The notes: a model not told the origin generated them from the letters alone. A stretch of DNA of 38,839 bases from Mycobacterium persicum (GCF_002086675.1 NZ_MVIF01000051.1:1-38839); one strand, 5' to 3'. Shown: positions 25,333 to 34,433, counted from the stretch's first letter. Numbers and translations: made by a program.

Positions 25333-25847
25333 CGTTGGCCGCCGACCAGCGGAAACCGGTGCCCGCTCCGCCACCGCAACGGCCTGGGCGGGGATCCAGC
25401 GAACCCGGCACCGACCAGCCGGTGGAATTTTGGTCTACGGCCGCGATCCGCACCGCGCTGGAGAGCGGCGACATCGCCACCTGGAAGCGCATCGCCGCCG
25501 CGCTCAAGCGCGACCCGTACGGGCGCACCGCCCGTCAGGTCGAAGAGGTCCTTGGCGGAGTTCGGCCGTACGGCATCTCCAAGGCGCTGTCGGAGGTGCT
25601 GGACCGTGCCCGCATCCAACTGGAGGCCAACGAGCGTGCCGAGGTGGCCCGTCACGTAAAGCTGCTGATGGATCGATCGGGTCTGGGACAGCAGGAGTTC
25701 GCGTCGCGGATCGGTGTGCAGGTCGAGGACCTGACCTGCTACCTCGACGGCAGCGTCAGCCCGTCCGCCTCGCTGATGATTCGGATGCGACGGTTGTCGG
25801 ACCGGTTCGTCCGGGTGCGCAACACGCGCGCGGCCGACACCAACTGA
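25329..25847 (+). CDS. HTH (XRE-like) protein coupled to mmpL11 (Rv0201c-like)
   Basis: A 172-residue soluble protein. The N-terminal 30 residues are Pro-rich; the middle contains ALKRDPYGRTARQVEEVLGG. The C-terminal part (~108-160) resembles a Cro/XRE helix-turn-helix: LLMDRSGLGQQEFASRIGV, then LSPSASLMIRMRR-like residues. It may bind DNA and sense or tune the transporter, but no target is known. The GTG start overlaps the mmpL11 stop (GTGA), so it is translationally coupled to it. It is the ortholog of Rv0201c and is always beside mmpL11 in the genomes I recall. Confidence 0.75.
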   Translation: MTLAADQRKPVPAPPPQRPGRGSSEPGTDQPVEFWSTAAIRTALESGDIATWKRIAAALKRDPYGRTARQVEEVLGGVRPYGISKALSEVLDRARIQLEANERAEVARHVKLLMDRSGLGQQEFASRIGVQVEDLTCYLDGSVSPSASLMIRMRRLSDRFVRVRNTRAADTN

Positions 25848-25855
25848 GGCCCGGC

Positions 25856-26545
25856 CTATCGGGAATTGATCGGCGTCACGTCGAGTACCAGCCAGTCATT
25901 ACCGCGCTTGGTCAGCGTTACCCGGACCGCCGGCGCCGCCTGACTCGGGGGTTGACCGGGCGAGTTCTGGGTGACCCGCAGAATCACCGCCACGCTGGCG
26001 TCCGCGGGCCCGAGCGCCTCCACTCCAGCCGACAGCGTCGCGGCCTGCGCGGTGACCTTGCGCTGCACCAGGTCGGCACTGGACTTGGCATATTGCTCCT
26101 TGAACGCTTGCACCCGGTCCGGGACCATCATCGCCGCGGCCCGGTCCACGGAGGCGTTCGGCGCAGTCGGCGAGAACGACGCCACCGCCTCGGCCATCCC
26201 GGTGGCGACCTGTACCACCGTTCGGGAGTCGCGATTGAACTCGCGATCCGGCGTGGTCCAGTGGGTATATCCGGTCAGCACCGAGGCCACCAGTGCGGCC
26301 GTGCACAAGAACACCACGGCCAGGCGCAGCCCCGGCGCGTCGTCGTCGGTGCCTACGGTGACGGCATCACGGCGAAACAGCCAGAAATTGACCGCCACAC
26401 CCTCGGCGATCAGCAGCACCAACACCGAGCACGCCGAAATCCACCACCACGGCCAGCCGAGCACGAATCCGATCACCAGTAGCGCCATGGCGGCCACCAG
26501 CGGCGCCACGACGTCGAATACGGCCAGCCGCCACGCGTTTCTCAT
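25856..26545 (-). CDS. omamB: OmamB, orphaned Mce-associated membrane protein
   Basis: A 229-residue protein with three N-terminal membrane segments (about 8-30, 33-55, 75-97) and a periplasmic Mam-type domain (100-229) with RVTQNSP and the closing VRVTLTKRGNDWLVLDV strands. Mce-associated proteins support lipid import through Mce complexes. OmamB (Rv0200) is the partner of OmamA, which stabilises the Mce ATPase MceG. The ATG at 26545 lies 19 bases beyond the omamA stop, so the two form an operon. The earlier ATGs in the gap end in stops at once. Confidence 0.85.
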   Translation of the reverse strand: MRNAWRLAVFDVVAPLVAAMALLVIGFVLGWPWWWISACSVLVLLIAEGVAVNFWLFRRDAVTVGTDDDAPGLRLAVVFLCTAALVASVLTGYTHWTTPDREFNRDSRTVVQVATGMAEAVASFSPTAPNASVDRAAAMMVPDRVQAFKEQYAKSSADLVQRKVTAQAATLSAGVEALGPADASVAVILRVTQNSPGQPPSQAAPAVRVTLTKRGNDWLVLDVTPINSR

Positions 26546-26564
26546 CGGGATCTCATCGGGTTCG

Positions 26565-27203
26565 TCATCGGATCGACTCCAGCCCGGAGATCATCAGCTT
26601 GCCGTCCACCTCGGAGACGTCGATCCGCAGATTCCAGTGCACCGTCTGGGGCTTGGCACCGGCGTTCTCGGCGACCGACGTCGCCACCAACAGCACCGAG
26701 TCGGTCCGGGTGGCAAAGGGCGGCAATTTGGTGGTCACCACCGGCCGGGCGCTGCCGGGCTGGGTATCCAGGTCGTGGTGCACCGTTTCGATCGCCACCG
26801 CCTCGATCCGGCCGCTGCTGCGCGTCTGCAACTTCTCCACCACCTGCCGATAGGGCTGCACGGCGGCGTCGAAATCGGTGTTGAGCTGTCCGACCGTTCC
26901 GTCGTGCAGCCGCTGCAGGCTGGAGTCGACGTTGCCGGCGTTCATGTTGATCAGCACATCGGTCCACTCGGCGGCCGCGCGCATGACCCGACTCAGATAC
27001 CCGCGCTCGGCGACCTCGTCACGATGTGACGACCAGATGAGGACGCCGAGCACGACCGCGGCCACCGACAGCACACCGAGAACGGTCGAGGCGATGCCGT
27101 AGTTGGAGAACATCGCGGCCCGCGCCGACTCCGGTTCGTCGGGCTCCGGAGTCGCATCGCCGGAGTCGTCGGCCTCATAGACATCAGCATCCTCGTCGGG
27201 CAT
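26565..27203 (-). CDS. omamA: OmamA, orphaned Mce-associated membrane protein
   Basis: A 212-residue protein with an acidic cytoplasmic N-terminus, one membrane helix (~36-57) and a periplasmic Mam domain of the NTF2-like kind ending WNLRIDVSEVDGKLMISGLESI. The M. tuberculosis ortholog Rv0199 stabilises MceG and is needed for cholesterol import and virulence. The start at 27203 (MPDEDAD) fits the ortholog; the frame is open far upstream (to 29123), but only as antisense of zmp1. It is divergent from zmp1, 42 bases between starts, and there is no evident Shine-Dalgarno. Confidence 0.88.
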   Translation of the reverse strand: MPDEDADVYEADDSGDATPEPDEPESARAAMFSNYGIASTVLGVLSVAAVVLGVLIWSSHRDEVAERGYLSRVMRAAAEWTDVLINMNAGNVDSSLQRLHDGTVGQLNTDFDAAVQPYRQVVEKLQTRSSGRIEAVAIETVHHDLDTQPGSARPVVTTKLPPFATRTDSVLLVATSVAENAGAKPQTVHWNLRIDVSEVDGKLMISGLESIR

Positions 27204-27245
27204 GGCCCGATCGTCGCACCCGATAAGGGGTGGAAGGATGGCGGG

Positions 27246-29249
27246 GTGACAGTAGAGGCCATCCGCTCCGGTATCGACCTGAGCTACGTCGACGCCGATG
27301 CCCGCCCGCAAGACGACCTGTTCGGCCATGTCAACGGCCGCTGGCTCAAGGAACACCGGATACCGGCGGACCGGGCGATCGACGGCGCCTTCCGGCAGCT
27401 GTTCGACCGCGCCGAAGAGCAGGTACGCGACCTGATCGTCGAAGCCAGCCAAGCCTGTGCACAAGGCGCCGTGACCGGCGGCGACGAGCAGCGCATCGGC
27501 GACCTGTACGCCAGCTTCATCGACGAGGACGCCGTCGAACGCCGCGGTCTGCAACCCCTGCACGAGGAGCTGGCCACCATCGACGGCGCCACCGACCGCG
27601 TCTCCTTGGCCGCCGTCATCGGCGCCCTGCAACGCACCGGCATGGGCGGTGGTATCGGATTCTATGTGGACACCGACTCCAAGGACTCCACCCGTTACCT
27701 GCTGCACTTCTCCCAGTCCGGCATCGGCCTGCCCGACGAGTCCTACTATCGCGACGAACGGCATGCCGCGGTGCTGGCCGCCTACCCCGGCCACATCGCG
27801 CGGATGTTCAGCTTGGTGTACGGCGACACCCCCGAGGACCGGGCCGCCCACGCCGATATCGCGGCCCGCATCGTGGCGCTGGAGAGCAAGGTGGCCGCCG
27901 CCCATTGGGACGTGGTCAAGCGCCGTGACGCCGAGCTCACCTACAACCTGCGCACCTTCGCCGACCTGCAGGTGGAGGGCGCCGGCTTCGACTGGGAGGG
28001 CTGGGTCACCGCGCTGGGCAGCACGCCACAGGCGCTCTCGGAATTGGTAGTGCGACAGCCCGATTATCTGCACGCGTTCGCGGCGCTGTGGAACAGCGAA
28101 GACCTCGACGACTGGAAGTATTGGGCGCGTTGGCGATTGATCCGCTCCCGGGCCCCCTGGCTGACCCGCGACCTGGTCGATCAGGACTTCGAGTTCTACG
28201 GCCGCAGGCTGACCGGCGCCGAGCAGATCCGGGAGCGCTGGAAGCGGGGCGTGGCCCTGGTGGAGACGCTGATCGGCGATGCAGTCGGAAAGCTTTATGT
28301 GCAAAGGCATTTCCCGCCGGGAGCCAAGGCCCGCATCGACGAGCTGGTGGCCAACTTGCAGGAGGCGTACCGGGTCAGCATCGGCGAGCTGGAGTGGATG
28401 ACCCCGCAAACCCGGCAGCGGGCACTGGCCAAGCTGGGCAAGTTCACCGCCAAGGTCGGTTACCCGGTCAAGTGGAAGGACTACTCCACGCTGGTGATCG
28501 ACCGAAACGACCTCTACGGCAACTTCCGGCGCGGTTACGCGGTCAACCACGACCGCGAGCTGGCCAAGCTCGGCGGACCGGTCGACCGCGACGAGTGGTT
28601 CATGACACCCCAGACGGTCAACGCCTACTACAACCCCGGGATGAACGAAATCGTCTTCCCGGCAGCCATTTTGCAACCGCCGTTCTTCGATGCCGAAGCC
28701 GACGACGCCGCCAACTACGGTGGCATCGGCGCGGTGATCGGGCACGAGATCGGACACGGCTTCGACGACCAGGGGGCCAAGTACGACGGCGACGGCAACC
28801 TGGTCGACTGGTGGACGGATGATGACCGCGCCGAATTCGCCACCCGCACAAAGGCGTTGATCGAGCAATACGAGACGTACACGCCACGGGATCTCGATGC
28901 CGGCCACCATGTGAACGGCGCGTTCACCGTCGGGGAGAACATCGGCGATCTGGGTGGGCTGTCCATCGCGCTGCTGGCCTACCAGCTGTCCCTGAACGGC
29001 GAGCCCGCTCCGGTCATCGACGGCCTTACCGGCGTGCAGCGGGTGTTCTTCGGGTGGGCTCAGGTGTGGTGCACCAAAGCGCGTGAGGCTGAGGCGATCC
29101 GGCGACTGGCCGTCGATCCGCATTCCCCGCCGGAATTCCGGTGCAACGGCGTGGTGCGCAACATCGACGCCTTCTACGAGGCTTTCGACGTCACCGAGGG
29201 CGATGCGCTATTCCTGGAACAGCAGAGCAGGGTCAGAATCTGGAGTTAA
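27246..29249 (+). CDS. zmp1: Zinc metallopeptidase Zmp1 (M13, neprilysin family)
   Basis: A 667-residue M13 endopeptidase; in M. tuberculosis (Rv0198c) it helps block inflammasome activation and phagosome maturation. The zinc site is H500-E-I-G-H504 with third ligand Glu564 in GENIGDLGG; substrate-binding NAYYNPGMNEIVFPAAILQ lies before it. The GTG at 27246 follows a purine-rich GGAAGGA. There is no signal peptide or membrane anchor, as in the ortholog, whose export route is unusual. The stop overlaps the convergent phosphatidyltransferase-like gene by four bases. Confidence 0.95.
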   Translation: MTVEAIRSGIDLSYVDADARPQDDLFGHVNGRWLKEHRIPADRAIDGAFRQLFDRAEEQVRDLIVEASQACAQGAVTGGDEQRIGDLYASFIDEDAVERRGLQPLHEELATIDGATDRVSLAAVIGALQRTGMGGGIGFYVDTDSKDSTRYLLHFSQSGIGLPDESYYRDERHAAVLAAYPGHIARMFSLVYGDTPEDRAAHADIAARIVALESKVAAAHWDVVKRRDAELTYNLRTFADLQVEGAGFDWEGWVTALGSTPQALSELVVRQPDYLHAFAALWNSEDLDDWKYWARWRLIRSRAPWLTRDLVDQDFEFYGRRLTGAEQIRERWKRGVALVETLIGDAVGKLYVQRHFPPGAKARIDELVANLQEAYRVSIGELEWMTPQTRQRALAKLGKFTAKVGYPVKWKDYSTLVIDRNDLYGNFRRGYAVNHDRELAKLGGPVDRDEWFMTPQTVNAYYNPGMNEIVFPAAILQPPFFDAEADDAANYGGIGAVIGHEIGHGFDDQGAKYDGDGNLVDWWTDDDRAEFATRTKALIEQYETYTPRDLDAGHHVNGAFTVGENIGDLGGLSIALLAYQLSLNGEPAPVIDGLTGVQRVFFGWAQVWCTKAREAEAIRRLAVDPHSPPEFRCNGVVRNIDAFYEAFDVTEGDALFLEQQSRVRIWS

Positions 29250-30067
29250 ACGTCGATTCGCGATATTCCAGGCGCGCGTGGTGCGCCAGCGATTGCAGAA
29301 GCCTCACTGACGTATTGCGCGTCACCATCCCGTCTTTCTCTTGATTCGGCCAGACCTTCAGCCACCTCGGCCGCCCCTCTAAGCAAAATATGCGATACCA
29401 ACGCCGCCATCAGTACGTAACCGAACCATAGCGGGTAATTCAATATGTATGCCAGCATGAAATAGGAGAACGTCAAGAACTTGATGACTACACTACTCGC
29501 CCTGGCCAGGCTGGATGCATAAATTGTGCGGCCGATGGAAGTTCTCATCGTCGACGAGGTGCCTTTCGCGGCCATGAATGCATCTGCTACTGAATGCCTG
29601 GCTATGACGATGAGCACGATGTAGAACGGAATCAAATGAAGGCCGAGAAAGAGCGTCCAGAGTGCGTACTCTGTTATTCGGTCACCGGCGATGTCGATCC
29701 TGGGTCCTAATGGGAATCGCTGCTCAATCTTCCGCCTTGCCTTCTGTATCGCCTCACTATCGCTCGGATCTCCGATGATGTAGCGCGCATAAGCGATGAG
29801 GCCGAGCTTGCGGTCACTGTGCTGCCGCAATGCCAAATACCCGTCGACGCCGTCCAGCGTCAGCGATATCGCCAACAGGATGATCGGGATCGCCGGATGC
29901 ACTCGCAGAACTACCAGATAGAGAACAACGAAAAGGATGAGCAACCGCAGCACCGTCACCTGGTCCGCGGTCCTGATGAGGTGTGAGCGCGGTCGTGCCG
30001 AGTGACGAACTGGCGCTGCCCAAGTCGTTGACGCCGGTGTTGGAGCCGCAGATCTCGCACTCTCCAT
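29246..30067 (-). CDS. CDP-alcohol phosphatidyltransferase-like membrane protein
   Basis: A 273-residue protein with about five or six membrane helices. The CDP-alcohol phosphotransferase motif is present in two parts: D72-G-V-D75-G76 with A79 and R81, then G121-x3-D125-x3-D129. Normally about eight residues separate the halves; here about 40 do, and the Arg is shifted by one. All four metal-binding aspartates are kept, so catalysis (transfer of a phospho-alcohol from or to CDP-lipid) remains plausible. The ATG at 30067 follows GGGAAG. Codon and base usage are visibly less GC-rich than the neighbours, and the gene is absent between zmp1 and Rv0197 in M. tuberculosis, so I infer acquisition. 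The substrate is unknown. Confidence 0.72.
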   Translation of the reverse strand: MESARSAAPTPASTTWAAPVRHSARPRSHLIRTADQVTVLRLLILFVVLYLVVLRVHPAIPIILLAISLTLDGVDGYLALRQHSDRKLGLIAYARYIIGDPSDSEAIQKARRKIEQRFPLGPRIDIAGDRITEYALWTLFLGLHLIPFYIVLIVIARHSVADAFMAAKGTSSTMRTSIGRTIYASSLARASSVVIKFLTFSYFMLAYILNYPLWFGYVLMAALVSHILLRGAAEVAEGLAESRERRDGDAQYVSEASAIAGAPRAPGISRIDV

Positions 30068-30089
30068 GGCTACTTCCCGAGTAGATCCA

Positions 30090-30101
30090 CCAAAATTTTG
30101 G
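30090..30101 (-). promoter_or_regulatory. AT-rich palindrome upstream of the phosphatidyltransferase-like gene
   Basis: CCAAAATTTTGG is a perfect 12-bp palindrome flanked by CA and GTG, 23 bases upstream of the ATG. It lies where a promoter is expected and may be an operator. No matching regulator is adjacent. Confidence 0.3.
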
Positions 30102-30318
30102 GTGCCCGAATACGAGTTACTGCATTCGAGCGCACCCCGACGCCACCATCCCGACGTCGCCACGCCAAGAGTGCCGAGCCGAGGTTGGGCAAGGATGCAA
30201 CGATTGTGAAATCCCATGGCAGCGGCCTAACGAACCGAACCGGAACTGCTTGAGGCATGCGCCGGCCGGTGATTTGCGCTGCCTGGACGATTCGATGGGC
30301 TGCGGCCACCAGACGTGG

Positions 30319-32574
30319 TTAACCCGGCGGTACGAGTGGTGCCCCGGTTCGGCACGCCTCGATGCGCGCCGGCACATGTTTGTGCCACGGTGTGCCGGCA
30401 TAGGGGTCACGCCACCGCGTCGAGGTCAGCGTGTTCGGGGCGACGCCCGGGGTGCGTAGCTGGCCGTCGTCGTCGGTGTAGTCCAGCCCAAAGCCGTTGG
30501 GCAGGGCGGCATGTCCGGGCAGCATCGTCTCGGTGATCTCGACGGTCGCCTCAGCGCTGCCGGCCGCGGTGGTGATGCGGGCTCGGCCGCCGTCGACCAG
30601 TTCGAGGACCTGGGCGTCTTCGACGCTGACCCGCAGCGCCCCGTCGGCGTCGCGCTTACGCCAGGACGGGTCGCGGAAGATGTCGTTGGCGGTGTAGGCG
30701 CGGCGCTCGCCCACCGACAGCACGATCGGCAACTCCGGCGTCGTCAAAGCCATCGAAGTGTGGGCCAATGACCTTATCTCGTCCAGCATTTCGGGGATTT
30801 CCAGGGCGATCTTGTGGTCGGCGTGGCTGATCAACGCGAAGTCGTCCGGGTAGTCGTGCGCGGTGAAGGTGACCCCGGATCGGCCGGATAGGATCGCGTC
30901 GAATAAGGCGTTGCCGTCAGCGTGCCCGGCGCGCCGGACGGCGTCGGGATAGGTCATCGCGGTTTTCTGGGCAAGCCCCCACAACGCCGCCGCCCCCGCC
31001 AGCCCGTCCGGTAGCGTGGGGCCGAGGGTTTCGTAGAGCACGTAGGGAAGCAGTTTGGCCACAGTCGGATTGGTCGCCACCGCGCTGAGAAACGCCTGGG
31101 TGTAGGCTTGGCGGCCTTGCTGCGCCGCCTCGCGCAGCGGCCGCAGATCCGCGTCGTCGACAACATCCAACGCGCGCACCAGCCGTGACCAGATTTCCGG
31201 TTCCGGCAACGTTCCCGGCAGCGGTTCCAGTATCGGGTGGCGCAGGTGCACCGCGTTGTGCGGGAACTCAAAGTTGAAAAAGGTCGCTTCGACCTTCTCG
31301 AACTGCGACGACGCCGGCAGCACGTAATGGGCCAGCCGCGCGGTTTCGGTCATCGCGACGTCGACGACCACCAGCAGTTCCAACGTTGCGAAGGCCTCCC
31401 TGCAGGCCGCCGAATCAGCAAGGGAATGAGCTGGATTGGCACTTTCGACGATCATGGCCCGGAAACGGTCCGGGTGGTCGGTCAGGATCTCTTCCGGCAC
31501 GACATTGCCCGGAACCAGTCCGGCGATGATAGGGGCGCCGGTGACCGGCGTGCGTCCGGATATCGCGCTGAACAGTGGCGCGAACGACGAATGCAGATGC
31601 TGGCCACCCTTTTTCGCGAAGTTGCCGGTGAGGATCCACAGCATCTTGTTCAGGTACGAACACAGCGTGCTGTTGGGCGCCTGCTGGACGCCGAGGTCCT
31701 CGAACACCGAGACGCTGCCCGCGGTGCCGATCCGCCGGGCCGCCGCTCGCAACAATTTCTCGTCCACGCCGCAGCGTTGCGCGTAGTCGGCGACGGGAAC
31801 CTCGCGCAGTACGGTGCGCACGGCGTCGGCGCCGTGCACGTGTTCGCTGAGAAATGTTTCGTCGCAAAGGTTTTCCTGAACCAGAACGGCCGCCAATGCC
31901 GCCATGCACCAGGCGTCGGCGCCGGGCCGCACCCGCAGATGAAAGTCGGCCATCTTGGCCGTGTCGGTGACGACGGGATCGATCACGATCATCGATCGGG
32001 CCGGGTCTTTGGCGATGTCGTTGAGCACCACTCGGGCTCGCGGGAAGCTCTGCGACATCCACGGATTCTTGCCGACGAACACCGATACCTCGGCGTGCTC
32101 GAATTCGCCGCGCGTGTGGCCGCCATATAGCTGCCAATCGATCCATGCTTCTCCGGTCTTTTCCTGCGCCAGGGCATTTGACCGGTAGCGCGCACCCAAC
32201 GCCTTCAGGAATGCGCCGCTGTAGGCGCCGCCGAGATGGTTGCCCTGCCCGCCACCACCGTAATAGAAGATCTTGTCGCCGCCGTAGATATCACGGATCC
32301 GCTTGAACCCGTCGGCGATTTCGACAATGGCCGTGTCCCAGTCGATTTCCTCGTAGGTCCCGTCCGATCGGCGGCGCAGCGGCGAGCTCAGCCGGCCGCG
32401 GTGGTTCTGGTAGTGGTCCAGGCGCAACGCCTTGTTGCAGGTGTACCCGCGGGAGGCCGGATGCGCTTTGTCGCCGCGGATGCGGGCCAGTTTGCGGTCC
32501 GCTACCTGCACCACGATGCCGCAGTTGCACTCGCAGAGGATGCACGCAGTGGACTGCCAATCGGTGGTGGTCAT
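30319..32574 (-). CDS. Molybdopterin (bis-MGD) oxidoreductase with N-terminal 4Fe-4S site (Rv0197-like)
   Basis: A 751-residue cytoplasmic enzyme of the DMSO-reductase/formate-dehydrogenase superfamily. An Fe-S site is formed by C11, C14, C18 and C46 (CxxCxxxC-x27-C). The catalytic molybdopterin-binding region follows, and a molydop-binding C-terminal domain (~630-740) has ITETMLPGHAALPNGFG. There is no Tat signal. It probably transfers electrons to an external partner; the substrate is unknown. The ATG overlaps the tetR-type stop (ATGA), so the regulator and enzyme form a coupled operon under the palindromic operator at 33184. Confidence 0.9.
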   Translation of the reverse strand: MTTTDWQSTACILCECNCGIVVQVADRKLARIRGDKAHPASRGYTCNKALRLDHYQNHRGRLSSPLRRRSDGTYEEIDWDTAIVEIADGFKRIRDIYGGDKIFYYGGGGQGNHLGGAYSGAFLKALGARYRSNALAQEKTGEAWIDWQLYGGHTRGEFEHAEVSVFVGKNPWMSQSFPRARVVLNDIAKDPARSMIVIDPVVTDTAKMADFHLRVRPGADAWCMAALAAVLVQENLCDETFLSEHVHGADAVRTVLREVPVADYAQRCGVDEKLLRAAARRIGTAGSVSVFEDLGVQQAPNSTLCSYLNKMLWILTGNFAKKGGQHLHSSFAPLFSAISGRTPVTGAPIIAGLVPGNVVPEEILTDHPDRFRAMIVESANPAHSLADSAACREAFATLELLVVVDVAMTETARLAHYVLPASSQFEKVEATFFNFEFPHNAVHLRHPILEPLPGTLPEPEIWSRLVRALDVVDDADLRPLREAAQQGRQAYTQAFLSAVATNPTVAKLLPYVLYETLGPTLPDGLAGAAALWGLAQKTAMTYPDAVRRAGHADGNALFDAILSGRSGVTFTAHDYPDDFALISHADHKIALEIPEMLDEIRSLAHTSMALTTPELPIVLSVGERRAYTANDIFRDPSWRKRDADGALRVSVEDAQVLELVDGGRARITTAAGSAEATVEITETMLPGHAALPNGFGLDYTDDDGQLRTPGVAPNTLTSTRWRDPYAGTPWHKHVPARIEACRTGAPLVPPG

Positions 32575-33158
32575 TGCGGTTTCCCTTCCGGCAGCTCGGC
32601 CAGTAGCAGGTGGTGCAACTGGCGGTGAACCGACTCGAGCGGTGTCAGGTCACGCCGTACCCGGGCCAGCAGCAGCGCGCCTTCCAGCGCCGACACCGCC
32701 AGCATCGCCAATTCGTTTGCCCGGGCGGCCGAGATGCCGTCGCTGACAAAGCGCTGCGCGAGCAGCTCCGACCAGCGGTCGAACACCGTCGCCGCGTGCT
32801 CGATCACCGGCGCCATTCGCTCGCCGTCGGCGCCCTCGCCGGCTTCGACCGCCACCGCCGCGATGGGACAGCCCGCACGGAAGTCACTGGCGAGCAACTG
32901 CTCGCGGTACCAGCCGATCAGCGTGTCCAGCAGCTCGAGGCTGCCGCGGGGTTCGCCGATGATGGCCGCGACGTGCTCACCGGCGTAGTCGATGGCCTCG
33001 CACAGCAACTGGGTCCGCCCGCCCGGGAAGTAGTGGTAGGCCGACCCGCGCGGCGCCCCACTGTGCTGCAGCACATCGGAGATGGCGGTGGCGCGTGCGC
33101 CACGCTCCCGGATCAGCAGCGCGGCAGAGACGACCATGCGTTCGCGCGGACTTCGCAT
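32571..33158 (-). CDS. TetR-family transcriptional regulator (Rv0196-like)
   Basis: A 195-residue repressor. The N-terminal helix-turn-helix (about 6-50) reads TAISDVLQHSGAPRGSAYHYFPGG, typical of TetR, and the helical ligand domain follows. It probably represses its own operon with the downstream molybdopterin oxidoreductase, releasing on an unknown ligand. GAGGAG precedes the ATG at 33158 by five bases, and a 20-bp inverted repeat lies 25 bp upstream. In M. tuberculosis the next genes would be Rv0195-Rv0193c; here the L,D-transpeptidase follows directly. Confidence 0.92.
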   Translation of the reverse strand: MRSPRERMVVSAALLIRERGARATAISDVLQHSGAPRGSAYHYFPGGRTQLLCEAIDYAGEHVAAIIGEPRGSLELLDTLIGWYREQLLASDFRAGCPIAAVAVEAGEGADGERMAPVIEHAATVFDRWSELLAQRFVSDGISAARANELAMLAVSALEGALLLARVRRDLTPLESVHRQLHHLLLAELPEGKPQ

Positions 33159-33183
33159 GGCTGCTCCTCGGGCCGGGACTGTC

Positions 33184-33203
33184 TATGTATGTTGATATAC
33201 ATA
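33184..33203 (-). promoter_or_regulatory. TetR operator (putative)
   Basis: TATGTAT-GTTGAT-ATACATA, 7-bp perfect inverted arms with a 6-bp centre, sits 25 bp upstream of the tetR-type gene. It is far more AT-rich than its surroundings. The size and position are those of an autoregulatory TetR site. Confidence 0.65.
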
Positions 33204-33419
33204 ATGCGGCCGCGCAAGGGGCGGCCTGCCACGGGTTTGGCAGGGGCTCCCCGGCGATTGGACGCGCGAGTCTGCATCCAGTGCGTCCAGCCTGCACTCA
33301 GAGCGGCGCGGACTGCGATCTCGCCGCCCTGAGCGCAGAATGAAAACCTGACCCGGTTCGGGCAGCGCCAAACCCGCGTGAGCCGTTACCGATCCGCGGC
33401 CGGCCTGCCCGCGCAGCTC

Positions 33420-34433
33420 TTAGATCTGCCAGTCCTGAGCGCCGTCGTTCTTGTTGTAGGTCCCCACGGAGTTCTTCACGACTACCGGGTCCCCACTGCC
33501 GAAGTTGTCGTAGAACCACTTGGCGTTGGCGGGACTGAGGTTGATGCAGCCGTGGCTGACATTGCGCTTGCCCTGATCACCTACCGACCACGGCGCGCTG
33601 TGCACGAAGTTTCCGCTGTTGTCGATCCGGACGGCATCGGAAACGGTCACCTTGTAACCCTGCGGCGAATTGACCGGGACTCCATACGTGGAGGAATCCA
33701 TCACCACCGTGGGCATCTTCTCAAGCACGTAATACGTGCCGTTCGGAGTCTGGTGGTTGCCGGCCGCCATCCCCATCGACATCGGGAAGCTCTGCTGCAC
33801 CACGCCGTTGCGGGTGATCGTCATCTGGTGGGTGGCGTCGTCGGCGGTGGCCACCAACGAATCACCAGTACGGAAGCTCGACTTGGTGCCGGCCGCGTCG
33901 ATATTCACCGCCGTGTTGGCCGGCCAGAACTGCAGCGGGCGCCACCGAACTTGGGTGGGACTCATCCAATAGAACTTGCCGGGCACCGGCGGGATCGACG
34001 AAATGTGGATGGCGCTTTCAGCCATCGGGCGGTCGGCGATGGGCACCTGGAAATTGATGATGATCGGTTTGGCCACCCCGACCATCGCGCCGTTGACGGG
34101 GTTGAACGTCGGCGGCCGGAATGGCGGATCGCCGACAAACGGCGTCGGATCCTGCCCAGCGACCGGGCCGGCGGCGGCAGGTATCGCCAGCGGGTCGGGC
34201 GGCGGTGCAAGCGGGTCGGGCGCCGGAGGCAGGGCCAGCGGGTCGGGTGCGGGAGCCCCCGGGTCGGCAGGCTGAGCCGGCGCGACCACTTCCGGGTCGC
34301 CGGGCACCTGATCCGGGTCCGCAAGTGCGGGGCCGGCGCCCAACAACAACACCGAAACCACCCCGGCCACGTTCACCGCGGCGAAGAGCCTTGCCCCCCT
34401 GCCCCCCTTGCGGGCCCTCGTCCAGCGCGACAT
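33420..34433 (-). CDS. L,D-transpeptidase, YkuD family (Rv0192-like)
   Basis: Periplasmic enzyme that makes 3-3 (mDAP-mDAP) cross-links in peptidoglycan. The 337-residue precursor has a signal peptide (basic start, hydrophobic core ~17-38), a Pro/Asp/Ala-rich linker (~40-100), an Ig-like domain (~105-190), and a YkuD catalytic domain with His278 and the catalytic H294-G295-C296 in SHGCINLS. GGAGGG precedes the ATG at 34433. The linker has repeated PDPLA-type units that can vary in number. Rv0192 is one of five L,D-transpeptidases of M. tuberculosis and is 366 residues long. Confidence 0.93.
   Translation of the reverse strand: MSRWTRARKGGRGARLFAAVNVAGVVSVLLLGAGPALADPDQVPGDPEVVAPAQPADPGAPAPDPLALPPAPDPLAPPPDPLAIPAAAGPVAGQDPTPFVGDPPFRPPTFNPVNGAMVGVAKPIIINFQVPIADRPMAESAIHISSIPPVPGKFYWMSPTQVRWRPLQFWPANTAVNIDAAGTKSSFRTGDSLVATADDATHQMTITRNGVVQQSFPMSMGMAAGNHQTPNGTYYVLEKMPTVVMDSSTYGVPVNSPQGYKVTVSDAVRIDNSGNFVHSAPWSVGDQGKRNVSHGCINLSPANAKWFYDNFGSGDPVVVKNSVGTYNKNDGAQDWQI

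Noticed and set aside
26565..29123. 852-codon leftward open frame upstream of omamA
   Set aside because: All but the last 213 codons are antisense to zmp1; the translation there is low-complexity and not membrane or enzyme-like. High-GC third-position bias makes such frames.
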